Made by a program: the position numbers and the translations under genes | Notes under the pieces: generated by a model | Seen by the model: the letters and a program-made list of their open reading frames with translations, nothing else | Database searches by the model: none | Told to the model about the DNA's origin: nothing | In this document: positions 22,262 to 29,658 of the stretch, one piece after another | Position numbering within the stretch: position 1 is the first letter of the stretch | How the letters are laid out: every line of letters starts with the position of its first letter | Assembly: GCA_024684065.1 (NCBI GenBank) | Contig: JAIKXO010000068.1 | Location: 1 to 32,715, forward strand | Direction: 5' to 3' | Length of the DNA: 32,715 bases | DNA from: Lachnospiraceae bacterium | Lineage (GTDB): Bacteria; Bacillota_A; Clostridia; Lachnospirales; Lachnospiraceae

Positions 22262-24265
22262 ATGGCAGGAAGGAAAAAGACTGCTCCAAAGACTGTAAAA
22301 CCGGTAAATCCGGCTAAGATCAATGAAAAAAGCAATGACAAAGCGAATGAACCTGAGATAAAGGAAGAGTTTTCCCCGTTTATCACGGAATATGATATGT
22401 TCCTGTTCGGACAGGGCACTCATTATGATATCTATAAAAAGCTCGGTTCACATCCTGTCAGAAAGGATGGCGAGGACGGGTATTATTTTGCCGTCTGGGC
22501 GCCGAACGCGAGAGAGGTCCATCTGATAGGCAGCTTTAACGGTTGGGATGAAAGCCAGATAAGCATGAACAGACAGGAGCCTCTCGGGATATATGACTGT
22601 TTTGTTAATAACATTAAGGCAGGGGAGCTCTATAAGTATCTTATTATTGACCAGAACGGCGAAAAGCATTACAAGGCCGATCCTTATGCCAATTACTGTG
22701 AATTAAGGCCGGGAACGGCCTCCGTCACGACTGACATTTCCTCATTAAAATGGAACGATTCGGCCTGGATGAAGAAGCGCAGGGAAACGGATATCAAGAA
22801 AACTCCGATTGCCATCTATGAGTGCCATATAGGCTCCTGGATGAAGCATCCGGGGAGGGATGACGACGGTTTTTACAGCTACAGGGAATTTGCGGACAGG
22901 ATAACCGATTATCTTCTGGATATGAACTATACCCATATTGAGCTCATCGGTATAGCGGAGCATCCCTTTGACGGTTCATGGGGATATCAGGTCACCGGCT
23001 ATTATGCGCCGACTTCAAGGTACGGAACTCCTGAAGATTTCTGCTATCTTGTGAATAAGCTTCACAGACACCATATCGGGGTTATACTGGACTGGGTTCC
23101 GGCGCATTTTCCGAAGGACGCTCACGGCCTTGCCAATTTTGACGGAAGCTGTCTGTATGAATATGCGGATCCGAGAAAGGGCGAGCATCCCGACTGGGGA
23201 ACGAAGATATTTGATTACGGAAAGAACGAGGTTAAGAATTTCCTTATCGGAAATGCGATCTTCTGGCTCAGCGAATTCCATATAGACGGGCTCAGGGTGG
23301 ATGCGGTCGCTTCCATGCTGTATCTTGATTACGGAAAGCAGGATGGTCAGTGGATACCCAATAAATACGGAAAGAACGAGAATCTTGAGGCGATAGAGTT
23401 CTTTAAGCATTTAAATTCCCATATAAAGGGCGTATTCCCCGGTGCCATGATGATAGCCGAGGAATCGACGGCCTGGCCGAAGGTGACGGATATCCCCGAG
23501 AACGACGGCCTGGGCTTTACCTTTAAGTGGAACATGGGATGGATGCATGATTTCTGCGATTATATGAAGCTCGATCCGATTTTCAGAAGGGATAATCATT
23601 ACAAGATGACCTTTGCGATGAGCTATAATTATTCGGAGAACTATATCCTGGTGCTGTCACATGATGAGGTCGTGCATCTGAAATGCTCGATGCTCAACAA
23701 GATGCCCGGCTATTATGTTGATAAGTTTGCAAATCTGCGTACCGGATATACCTATATGATGGGGCATGCGGGGAAGAAGCTTCTGTTCATGGGGCAGGAA
23801 TTTGCACAGGATACCGAATGGAGCGAGGCAAGGGAGCTTGAATGGGGTCTTCTTGCGGATGGGCTTCATTCAGGGATGCAGGCCTATGTCAGGGAGCTTC
23901 TTGCTATATATAATAAATATCCCGCCATGTATGAAAAGGATTATGAGCAGGACGGCTTTACCTGGATAAATGCCGACGATACCTATAAGAGCATTTACAG
24001 TTTTTACCGCAGCGCGGGGAATAAGAGGAACAGGCTTGTTTTCGTTATGAATTTTACGCCGATGGCAAGGGATGATTACAGGGTCGGAGTTCCTGTTAAA
24101 AAGAAATACAGGCTGATCCTTAACAGTGATGAAAAGAGGTTTGGAGGAAACAGCGATCCGCTTGAGAATACAGTGTTTATGGCAGAGAGTAAGCCCTGGG
24201 ACGGACAGCCCTATTCGATAGCATATCCTTTGCCTGCATACGGGAGCGCGATATTCCTGTTCTGA
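22262..24265 (+). CDS. glgB: 1,4-alpha-glucan branching enzyme
   Basis: 667 aa from ATG 22262, with a GGGGG site 6 nt upstream; a TTG two codons earlier is less likely. Order: short Lys/Pro-rich extension (~1-40), CBM48 domain ('GEDGYYFAVWAPNAREVHLIG' read as two pieces, 'GSFNGWDE'), then a GH13 barrel with all four conserved regions: 'DWVPAHFP' (Asp277), 'GLRVDAVASMLYLDY' (nucleophile Asp347), 'IAEESTAWP' (acid/base Glu400) and 'LSHDEVVH' (Asp468), followed by the all-beta C domain. The 'HIELIGIAEHPFDGSWGYQVTGYYAP' block, split here only by reading length, is typical of GH13 subfamily 9. The enzyme makes alpha-1,6 branches in glycogen. No other glg genes are in view. The TPR/AAA-like gene 16 bp upstream probably shares its transcript. 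Confidence 0.95.
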   Translation: MAGRKKTAPKTVKPVNPAKINEKSNDKANEPEIKEEFSPFITEYDMFLFGQGTHYDIYKKLGSHPVRKDGEDGYYFAVWAPNAREVHLIGSFNGWDESQISMNRQEPLGIYDCFVNNIKAGELYKYLIIDQNGEKHYKADPYANYCELRPGTASVTTDISSLKWNDSAWMKKRRETDIKKTPIAIYECHIGSWMKHPGRDDDGFYSYREFADRITDYLLDMNYTHIELIGIAEHPFDGSWGYQVTGYYAPTSRYGTPEDFCYLVNKLHRHHIGVILDWVPAHFPKDAHGLANFDGSCLYEYADPRKGEHPDWGTKIFDYGKNEVKNFLIGNAIFWLSEFHIDGLRVDAVASMLYLDYGKQDGQWIPNKYGKNENLEAIEFFKHLNSHIKGVFPGAMMIAEESTAWPKVTDIPENDGLGFTFKWNMGWMHDFCDYMKLDPIFRRDNHYKMTFAMSYNYSENYILVLSHDEVVHLKCSMLNKMPGYYVDKFANLRTGYTYMMGHAGKKLLFMGQEFAQDTEWSEARELEWGLLADGLHSGMQAYVRELLAIYNKYPAMYEKDYEQDGFTWINADDTYKSIYSFYRSAGNKRNRLVFVMNFTPMARDDYRVGVPVKKKYRLILNSDEKRFGGNSDPLENTVFMAESKPWDGQPYSIAYPLPAYGSAIFLF

Positions 24266-24455
24266 TAAATGAAACGCTTAATAAATGTTTTCTCCGGTAA
24301 AAACAAGTTCGAACCTGAATATAGATGCTGAATAAGCTGAAACATCCGAAAATGCTTTTACGGAGATAATAAAGGAAAGGAATTCTGAAAAAAGCAGAAG
24401 AGCCATGGTTTCATTGACCCATAGGCGTCTTTTGCGGAAGGACGGGTTATCACAT

Positions 24456-25340
24456 ATGAAGGTACTCAATTTCGGATCTTTGAATATAGACTATGTATAC
24501 AAGGTAGACCATATCGTTCTCAAAGGAGAAACGGAAAGCTCCTTCTCAAGAAATATCTTTGCGGGAGGAAAGGGGCTCAATCAGTCGATCGCTCTCGGAA
24601 GGGCGGGAGTTAAGGCTTATCATGCGGGCTGCATCGGCGAGGACGGGCTTTTTATGACAGAGCTTCTTAAGGAGGCAGGGGTTGACAGCTCTTTAGTAAG
24701 GGTTTTGAAAGACTCTCCTTCGGGACATACAGTGATCCAGAACGATAAGGACGGTGACAACTGTATCCTTTTGTACGGGGGAGCGAATGTCAGAGTTACC
24801 GAAGAGCAGGCTGATGAGACGCTTTCACATTTTGACGGTGGTGATTATCTGGTGCTCCAGAATGAGATCAGCGTGCTGCCATATATTGTTAAAAAGGCTC
24901 ACGAGAGGGGCATGAAGATCGTCCTGAATCCCGCTCCGATGAACGAGAATATTGAAAGGCTTGAGCTTTCCTATATTGATTATTTCATCCTCAATGAGAT
25001 AGAGGCTTCCCAGCTTACGGGAAAATCTCCGGAGGATGAGGAGGAGCTGATAAAGGGCCTTAAGGAGAAGTTCCCTTCGGCAAAGGTGGTCCTTACTCTG
25101 GGCTCAAAGGGATCGGTATATTTTGACGATAAGGAAACGGTAAGACAGGGAATATATGAGGTCAGGCCGGTAGATACAACGGCAGCAGGCGATACCTTCA
25201 CAGGTTATTTCCTTGCCGGGATCACTGAGGGAATGGAGGTTAAGGATGCCCTCGATATGGCGGCAAAGGCCTCAAGCATTACGGTTACCAGAGAGGGTGC
25301 TGTTCCTTCGATTCCCTTAAGGAGCGAGGTGTCCGGGTAA
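24456..25340 (+). CDS. PfkB-family carbohydrate kinase, ribokinase-like
   Basis: 294 aa. Start at 24456 gives the family N-terminus 'MKVLNFGSLNIDYVYKVDHI'; an in-frame ATG at 24405 would add 17 unrelated residues. PfkB signature 1 is 'FAGGKGLNQSIALGRAG'; signature 2 is 'DTTAAGDTFTGYFLAG' with catalytic Asp246. Other ribokinase features are 'GCIGEDGLF', 'NPAPMNE' and 'FILNEIEASQLTGK'. Closest in pattern to ribokinase (phosphorylating ribose at O5), but adenosine or other sugar kinases share these motifs. GGAAGGA at 24436-24442 is about 13 nt from the start, a long spacing. A 190-bp gap without a recognised element separates it from glgB, and no transporter or regulator of a sugar operon is adjacent. 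Confidence 0.86.
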   Translation: MKVLNFGSLNIDYVYKVDHIVLKGETESSFSRNIFAGGKGLNQSIALGRAGVKAYHAGCIGEDGLFMTELLKEAGVDSSLVRVLKDSPSGHTVIQNDKDGDNCILLYGGANVRVTEEQADETLSHFDGGDYLVLQNEISVLPYIVKKAHERGMKIVLNPAPMNENIERLELSYIDYFILNEIEASQLTGKSPEDEEELIKGLKEKFPSAKVVLTLGSKGSVYFDDKETVRQGIYEVRPVDTTAAGDTFTGYFLAGITEGMEVKDALDMAAKASSITVTREGAVPSIPLRSEVSG

Positions 25341-25376
25341 AAAACGCTTTTCGTATGATTCAGAAAAGCTGGTTTT
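25341..25376 (+). terminator. Probable terminator after sugar kinase
   Basis: Directly after the stop codon, gcttttc (25346-25352) pairs with gaaaagc (25363-25369), and flanking aaaac pairs with gtttt after a 2-nt bulge. The terminal T run is short (4), so the call is moderate. Confidence 0.4.
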
Positions 25377-25389
25377 GCAGGAATTTATA

Positions 25390-25467
25390 TGTAAACGCAG
25401 TTATATCTTACGTATACCGTAATTATCGTGTAAACGCAATAATATCTCACATTTACCGTAATTATCG
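25390..25467. repeat. Two tandem 39-bp repeats
   Basis: Units 25390-25428 and 25429-25467 are directly adjacent, match at 34 of 39 positions, and both begin tgtaaacgca and end taccgtaattatcg. They are AT-rich and non-coding, between the sugar kinase and the tRNA terminator. Confidence 0.85.
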
Positions 25468-25500
25468 CAGCTGCGAAAAACAGTGATACGTCAGAAAATG

Positions 25501-25532
25501 AAAACCCGCAGGGTCAAACCTGCGGGTTTTTT
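25501..25532 (-). terminator. Strong, probably bidirectional terminator of tRNA-Val
   Basis: A perfect 12-bp stem, aaaacccgcagg with cctgcgggtttt, has a 6-nt loop and T-runs on both strands (tttttt on plus; tttt on minus after the stem). On the minus strand it lies 4 nt past the tRNA 3' end; on the plus strand it would stop read-through from the kinase. Confidence 0.85.
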
Positions 25533-25535
25533 CAG

Positions 25536-25608
25536 TGGGCGCAACGGGGCTCGAACCCGTGACCTTTCGCGTGTGAGGCGAACGCTCTCCCGGCTGAGCT
25601 ATGCTCCC
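25536..25608 (-). tRNA. tRNA-Val (anticodon CAC)
   Basis: 73 nt on the minus strand, 5' gggagca at 25608. The D arm (gctc...gagc), anticodon stem ttcgc/gcgaa with loop ctcacac (anticodon CAC, reading GTG), variable loop and T arm acggg-ttcgagc-cccgt all fold canonically. The 3' CCA is not encoded. One oddity: acceptor position 4 (A) faces 69 (G), a mismatch inside an otherwise paired stem. Promoter and terminator flank it at the expected distances, so it should be expressed as a single-gene unit. Confidence 0.93.
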
Positions 25609-25617
25609 GACTTCTCA

Positions 25618-25646
25618 ATAATATCATTTTCAGACCTATCTTTCAA
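25618..25646 (-). promoter_or_regulatory. Promoter of tRNA-Val
   Basis: On the minus strand, TTGAAA (plus 25641-25646) and TATTAT (plus 25618-25623) have a 17-bp spacer. The mature tRNA 5' end is 10 bases past the -10 box, so the primary transcript has only a few extra nucleotides for RNase P to remove. Confidence 0.75.
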
Positions 25647-25680
25647 CAAAAATTAACGTTGGCTATATTTACATTATCTG

Positions 25681-25711
25681 CCAGAGCCATGCAGTAAATG
25701 CGAGGCTCTGG
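25681..25711. repeat. Hairpin ccagagcc/ggctctgg
   Basis: A perfect 8-bp inverted repeat (25681-25688 and 25704-25711) with a 15-nt loop that holds an inner 3-bp gca/tgc pair. No T-run follows on either strand. It stands about 20 bp before the long palindrome. Confidence 0.6.
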
Positions 25712-25732
25712 ACTTAACAGTAACAAATTAAC

Positions 25733-25860
25733 ATCTAAGGAAAAACTGATTAATTCAGTTTTTCCTTAGATTCCTCCGGCAGGATGCGCAGAAATCCGCC
25801 AAGGAAGGGCACTTCGTGCCCGCGGATTTCGCGCGGGAAACGCTTTAATCAGCGTTTCCC
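25733..25860. repeat. Composite intergenic repeat with three successive hairpins
   Basis: Hairpin 1: perfect 17-bp stem (25733-25749 with 25755-25771), loop ttaat. Hairpin 2: gaaatccgc/gcggatttc (25791-25799 with 25822-25830) enclosing gggcac-ttc-gtgccc (25807-25821). Hairpin 3: gggaaacgct/agcgtttccc (25835-25844 with 25851-25860), loop ttaatc. The left arm of hairpin 1 recurs at 1823-1846, so this is a dispersed element, probably MITE- or REP-like. No open reading frame inside. Confidence 0.8.
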
Positions 25861-25980
25861 TAAACCGGTACCGCTGTTATATTATACATAGAAAAAACCG
25901 TAAAATGCGTATATAATGATATTGGAAATACGGAAATATTTAATAACTATATTTTTAATAAAACAGCGGAAGGAGGAGAC

Positions 25981-28900
25981 ATGAAAATTAAGGAAGGCAT
26001 AAGGTATGTTGCGGCTGCGATGCTTGTTTTTGCAGGTGTCACTGCTTTGACAGCGCTTACAACGAGAGCGGCAGACGGGGATGATGCCCGTACTGTTGTT
26101 GAAGTAGGGACTACCGGGGAATTTATGGAGGCGATCGGTGATGATAAAACGATAGTCCTTGCCCCGGGCGATTATAATCTGACCGAATGGCTTAATGAAA
26201 CGGAATTAACGCCCTGGGATGAGGGCACAAAAGAGAGCGGACTGTATCTTGAAGAGGAATATGAGGGTCCGGCATTATTTATAAACGGGTATGAAAACCT
26301 GGCCATAGTGTCGTCCGACGGTAACGATCCCGCGAGGATAATCTGCGAGCCCGGCCACGCCAATGTAATAAATTTTGTTAATTGTGAGCATATCCTGCTT
26401 GATTCGCTGAGCCTTGGCCACTATCCCGAGAAAGGAGAATGCAGCGGATCCGTTCTCTATTTTGAAAGCTCTGAGCATGTTACTGTCGCGAACTGTGAGC
26501 TTTACGGGTGCGGAGTCTATGGTCTGGTGACGGATAACTGTGAAAATATCACACTTTTGGACTGCGATGTTCATGACTGCTCGTATGGCTGCGTGTGGGC
26601 GGAGAATTCTGACAATTTCAGTTTTATCCATACGGACTTTCATGACTGCACAGGCATCTGCTTTACAATGAACGGGGCTGATACGAAGCTTATCGGCTGT
26701 AATCTTGAAAACCTGCAGGGCGGTCTCGGGGATACCGATAAAATCTATATGGTTGGAACCGGGATAAAGAATTCATTTGAAGGAGAAGACTGGATGGAAA
26801 ATCCGGGAGAGACGGAAGAACCTGCGGAGCCTGAAAAAAAGGAGGAGCCTGAAAAGCCCGCAGAGCCTGAAAAAAAGGAGGAGTCCGAAAAGCCTGCGGA
26901 GCCTGAAAAAAAGGAGGAGTCCGAAAAGCCTGCAGAGCCTGATAATAAAACGGAATCCGATAATAAATCAGAGCCCGGGAAGGCTGAAACTGCCGATACG
27001 GAGCTTATCAGTTATACCGCAAAGAGCCATCCCATGGAGCTTAAAGACGAAGACAGGGTGCTTGCCGGGGGTAATTATTATGAGCTTATTTTATCAGCGG
27101 AGGATAAGGAAAAATATCCGGAGCTTTCCGGTGAAATAGACAGGCTCAACCAGGCTGAGGAGAAGGATCTGAACGGCTTTTTCGAAAATTACGAAGCGGA
27201 GATCCAGGAATTTATGGCAAATACAGGCAATGATGCGGCCTATTCTTCGGAACGTTACTTAATGCCTTTAAGGGCTGACAGCCTTGTGTTCAGCTTTGCG
27301 ATCTCAGATTATGAATTTCTGGGAGGAGCTCACGGCTCAACCACCTACCGCACCTTCAATTATGATCCAAAGACCGGAAAGAGCATTGCTTTCAGTGACG
27401 TGGTAAAGGATACAGACGGTCTTCCCACGGCAGTATTTAAAGAGCTTTCCCAAAGCGAGGATTATTCGGATTATTATAAGGAATATCCCGACGGAGAAAA
27501 AGAGCTCTATGATGCTTTAGGGTCCAAGCTTGAAAGTGGCGGGGAGGGCCTTTTGTGGGCGCTTGATTATGAGGGCTTATGGGTATTTTTCGATAATTAT
27601 GAGATAGGCCCTTATGCAATGGGAGCACCCAGCGCGCTTATAACCTTTAAGGATTATCCGGAATTATTCAGTGATCAGTATATCTATAAAGGAGCGCTTC
27701 CTGAGGAAGATTCAAACATGACCTTTGAAAAGGATGCGCCGCTTAAAACCGTAAACAGCAAGACCCATGAGGCCAGACTCCTTCCGATCTGCTGGTCCCA
27801 GGAGGGGTTCTGGCCTGAAGAAGAGCAGGATTACGGCGACGGCTACAGCTATTATACATATACGGATCTGTATAAGCTTCCGAAGGATCAGTATCCCGAG
27901 CTTTCCGAGAGGTTAGAGGAGATCAATTCCGGAAACCTGGAATATTACAGTGAAAGCCTCCCGCTCTTTAAGGAGGAGATCGAAAGGACGCTTGAAGACA
28001 CCCCGGATGAATGGCAGTATTATTCAAGAGGAGCGGACTATGTTCTTTGCCGGGCAGATGACAGGATTCTTTCATTTGTGATGTATTCAAATTTCAGCGG
28101 AATAGGCAGTGATCCGGAAAGCACTGCCCAGGGGATCAATATTGATACCGGGACAGGGCTTTACGTGGATCTGTATGACGTGATCGTTTCCGGGGACGCG
28201 CTTACGAAGGCATTTGAGGAAGAGCTTTCGGATAATGAAACATATGTTGACGAATGGAAGGATATAGCTAAAGACTTGTTAAAGAGCGCGCTTACGGACG
28301 ATGTTATATACAGCGGCGCGGAATCAGGCCTTAATTTCACCGTGGATTATCAGGGACTGACCCTTTATTTCAACGGAGATGATACCGGCTTTGATGACGG
28401 GCCATGCACTGTCTGCATAGGATATCAGGAATATCCCGGGGTATTTAAGGACAAATATTCTCATGCACCCCTGAATTATTCGGTTGAACTGGCCAGCGGC
28501 GATTTCAGTTATATATACTGGTTTGACTTTAATGCTGACGGGAATCCGGATCCGGTTTCCCTTATCAGGGGGGAAGGTGACTGGGATGACTGGTATAAGT
28601 TTTCCCTGTACCTGGACGGAACGGTGACAGAGCTTGAGGATATGGGTAATTTCTTTGATGCAAACGCATTTTTAATGCATGACAACGGAACTGATTATAT
28701 CTATATCGAAGCAACTACCGAAAACGATTATCAGACCGTACATGTTTACGAGATCGGTCCGGACGGTGCCGAATATAAGGGATGCTGCGACGGTGCCCTT
28801 AAGTTTATGGTCTACCCCGATGATGAGGATGAGTCTGAGGGCTACATTCCCGTAAATCCGAGAGGCTTTAAGCTGGAGGTTCCCGATTATACTCTGGGAA

Positions 28901-29235
28901 CGAACTGGCTTATAGGGGATTATGTGGTAAGCAATGACGGAATGCCTTATCAGACAGAATATTTTGCGGATTATCTTTCGACGTATTGGGGCATTAAGGC
29001 GGCAAAGGATATAGATGCCAAATATACCACAGATGATTCTCTTCCGGGCAAGGACGGTACTATCAAAAAGGGTACCGTTGTAAGACCGGATAAGAAAAGC
29101 ATGGGCAATGATCTTAATCTGGAAACAGAGGACGGAAAGATCTGGCACCTGCAGCTTGAAGAGAAGGATCATGTATACTATTATAACGGCGAGGACTTGG
29201 ACGTTCTTTTTGAAGGTCAGGTATACGCAGGATAA
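25981..29235 (+). CDS. Large secreted protein: beta-helix, Glu/Pro linker, DUF4163/DUF3298-like domains
   Basis: 1084 aa with strong SD AGGAGG (25971-25976). Signal peptide 1-30/31 ('VTALTALTTRAADG'). Residues ~40-260 form right-handed parallel beta-helix coils like NosD/pectate-lyase folds ('DSLSLGHYPEKGECSGSVLY' region, 'VTVANCELYGCGVYGLVTDN', 'NCENITLLDCDVHDCSYGCV'). Residues ~275-330 are a Glu/Lys/Pro repeat linker. Residues ~360-570 and ~585-825 are two successive RsiV-like units (DUF4163 plus DUF3298: 'YPELSGEIDRLNQ...', 'GGAHGSTTYRTFNYDPKTGK', 'ALITFKDYPELF', then 'YPELSERLEEINSG' and a weaker second copy). The C-terminus has a DxNxDGxxD calcium-type loop (849-857, 'DFNADGNPD'). Likely an extracellular or wall-exposed binding protein; no catalytic residues were identified. 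No cell-wall sorting motif is seen. Confidence 0.78.
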   Translation: MKIKEGIRYVAAAMLVFAGVTALTALTTRAADGDDARTVVEVGTTGEFMEAIGDDKTIVLAPGDYNLTEWLNETELTPWDEGTKESGLYLEEEYEGPALFINGYENLAIVSSDGNDPARIICEPGHANVINFVNCEHILLDSLSLGHYPEKGECSGSVLYFESSEHVTVANCELYGCGVYGLVTDNCENITLLDCDVHDCSYGCVWAENSDNFSFIHTDFHDCTGICFTMNGADTKLIGCNLENLQGGLGDTDKIYMVGTGIKNSFEGEDWMENPGETEEPAEPEKKEEPEKPAEPEKKEESEKPAEPEKKEESEKPAEPDNKTESDNKSEPGKAETADTELISYTAKSHPMELKDEDRVLAGGNYYELILSAEDKEKYPELSGEIDRLNQAEEKDLNGFFENYEAEIQEFMANTGNDAAYSSERYLMPLRADSLVFSFAISDYEFLGGAHGSTTYRTFNYDPKTGKSIAFSDVVKDTDGLPTAVFKELSQSEDYSDYYKEYPDGEKELYDALGSKLESGGEGLLWALDYEGLWVFFDNYEIGPYAMGAPSALITFKDYPELFSDQYIYKGALPEEDSNMTFEKDAPLKTVNSKTHEARLLPICWSQEGFWPEEEQDYGDGYSYYTYTDLYKLPKDQYPELSERLEEINSGNLEYYSESLPLFKEEIERTLEDTPDEWQYYSRGADYVLCRADDRILSFVMYSNFSGIGSDPESTAQGINIDTGTGLYVDLYDVIVSGDALTKAFEEELSDNETYVDEWKDIAKDLLKSALTDDVIYSGAESGLNFTVDYQGLTLYFNGDDTGFDDGPCTVCIGYQEYPGVFKDKYSHAPLNYSVELASGDFSYIYWFDFNADGNPDPVSLIRGEGDWDDWYKFSLYLDGTVTELEDMGNFFDANAFLMHDNGTDYIYIEATTENDYQTVHVYEIGPDGAEYKGCCDGALKFMVYPDDEDESEGYIPVNPRGFKLEVPDYTLGTNWLIGDYVVSNDGMPYQTEYFADYLSTYWGIKAAKDIDAKYTTDDSLPGKDGTIKKGTVVRPDKKSMGNDLNLETEDGKIWHLQLEEKDHVYYYNGEDLDVLFEGQVYAG
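26821..26958 (+). repeat. 36-bp tandem repeats encoding EKPAEPEKKEES linker
   Basis: One 30-bp and three 36-bp units (26821-26850, 26851-26886, 26887-26922, 26923-26958) encode 'EKPAEPEKKEES'-type repeats. The first three contain an A7 run (ctgaaaaaaagg). The last has diverged to DNK. Confidence 0.88.
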
Positions 29236-29261
29236 AACTTCATTTTAACAGGATGTGACAG

Positions 29262-29290
29262 ACGGACGGTCAACAGGGGCCGTCCGTTTT
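29262..29290 (+). terminator. Terminator after the beta-helix gene
   Basis: acggacgg (29262-29269) pairs with ccgtccgt (29280-29287) around a 10-nt loop, with TTTT following, 27 bp after the stop codon. Confidence 0.75.
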
Positions 29291-29658
29291 GCTGCTGTTT
29301 AAGTTCGGAGGATAGCATGAAAAGGATCCTGGCGTATATATAAAGATGATCCCGGACGGTCCATGGTATCTGACGGAAAGAAAAGTTAACAGGAGTTCTA
29401 TGGGACTTTTTACTGAAAAGAGTATAAAGTAATGATCCGGCAGGAAAAGTTTCTCTGCCTGATTTTACCGGAAAATATCTTTCGGTTAAGAAATGGTTCC
29501 TTTAAGCCGAAATAATGTTTGTAGGCACGGAAGGTTTTACTGTCCGGAAGATGGAACGTGTAATATACATGAGTGCGGGCTCATTAATGAAAAGGCAGGC
29601 CATTTCGTTAATGAGTATAATGTATGATCAGGCTGTTATACGAGATAAGGAGTTTTGC
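29291..29658. other. Intergenic region with very short SD-preceded frames
   Basis: No established gene. Two tiny frames have good ribosome binding sites: 29317-29343 (8 aa, GGAGG 5 nt upstream) and 29400-29432 (10 aa, AGGAG 4 nt upstream); the latter is the tail of a longer 28-codon frame from 29346. Another open stretch ends at 29505. They look like a decayed gene in several frames, or leader peptides. The flagellar-type gene frame is also open back to an ATG at 29515. Confidence 0.35.
29580..29621 (+). promoter_or_regulatory. Palindrome abutting a -10 box upstream of the DUF6240 gene
   Basis: ctcattaatgaaa (29580-29592) and tttcgttaatgag (29603-29615) are inverted copies with one mismatch, separated by 10 nt. 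A consensus TATAAT (29616-29621) follows at once, so the palindrome covers the place of the -35 element, for which no good match exists. This arrangement fits a regulator-binding site. The downstream start is 37 bp away. Confidence 0.5.

Noticed and set aside
24291..24366. Inverted pair tctccggtaaaa/ttttacggaga between glgB and the sugar kinase
   Set aside because: Arms are about 50 bp apart with an unpaired base, and nothing else suggests a riboswitch or operator.
26777..27139. Alternative plus-strand frame over the Glu/Pro linker
   Set aside because: It encodes only repetitive Lys/Arg/Ser-rich sequence produced by reading the repeats out of frame.
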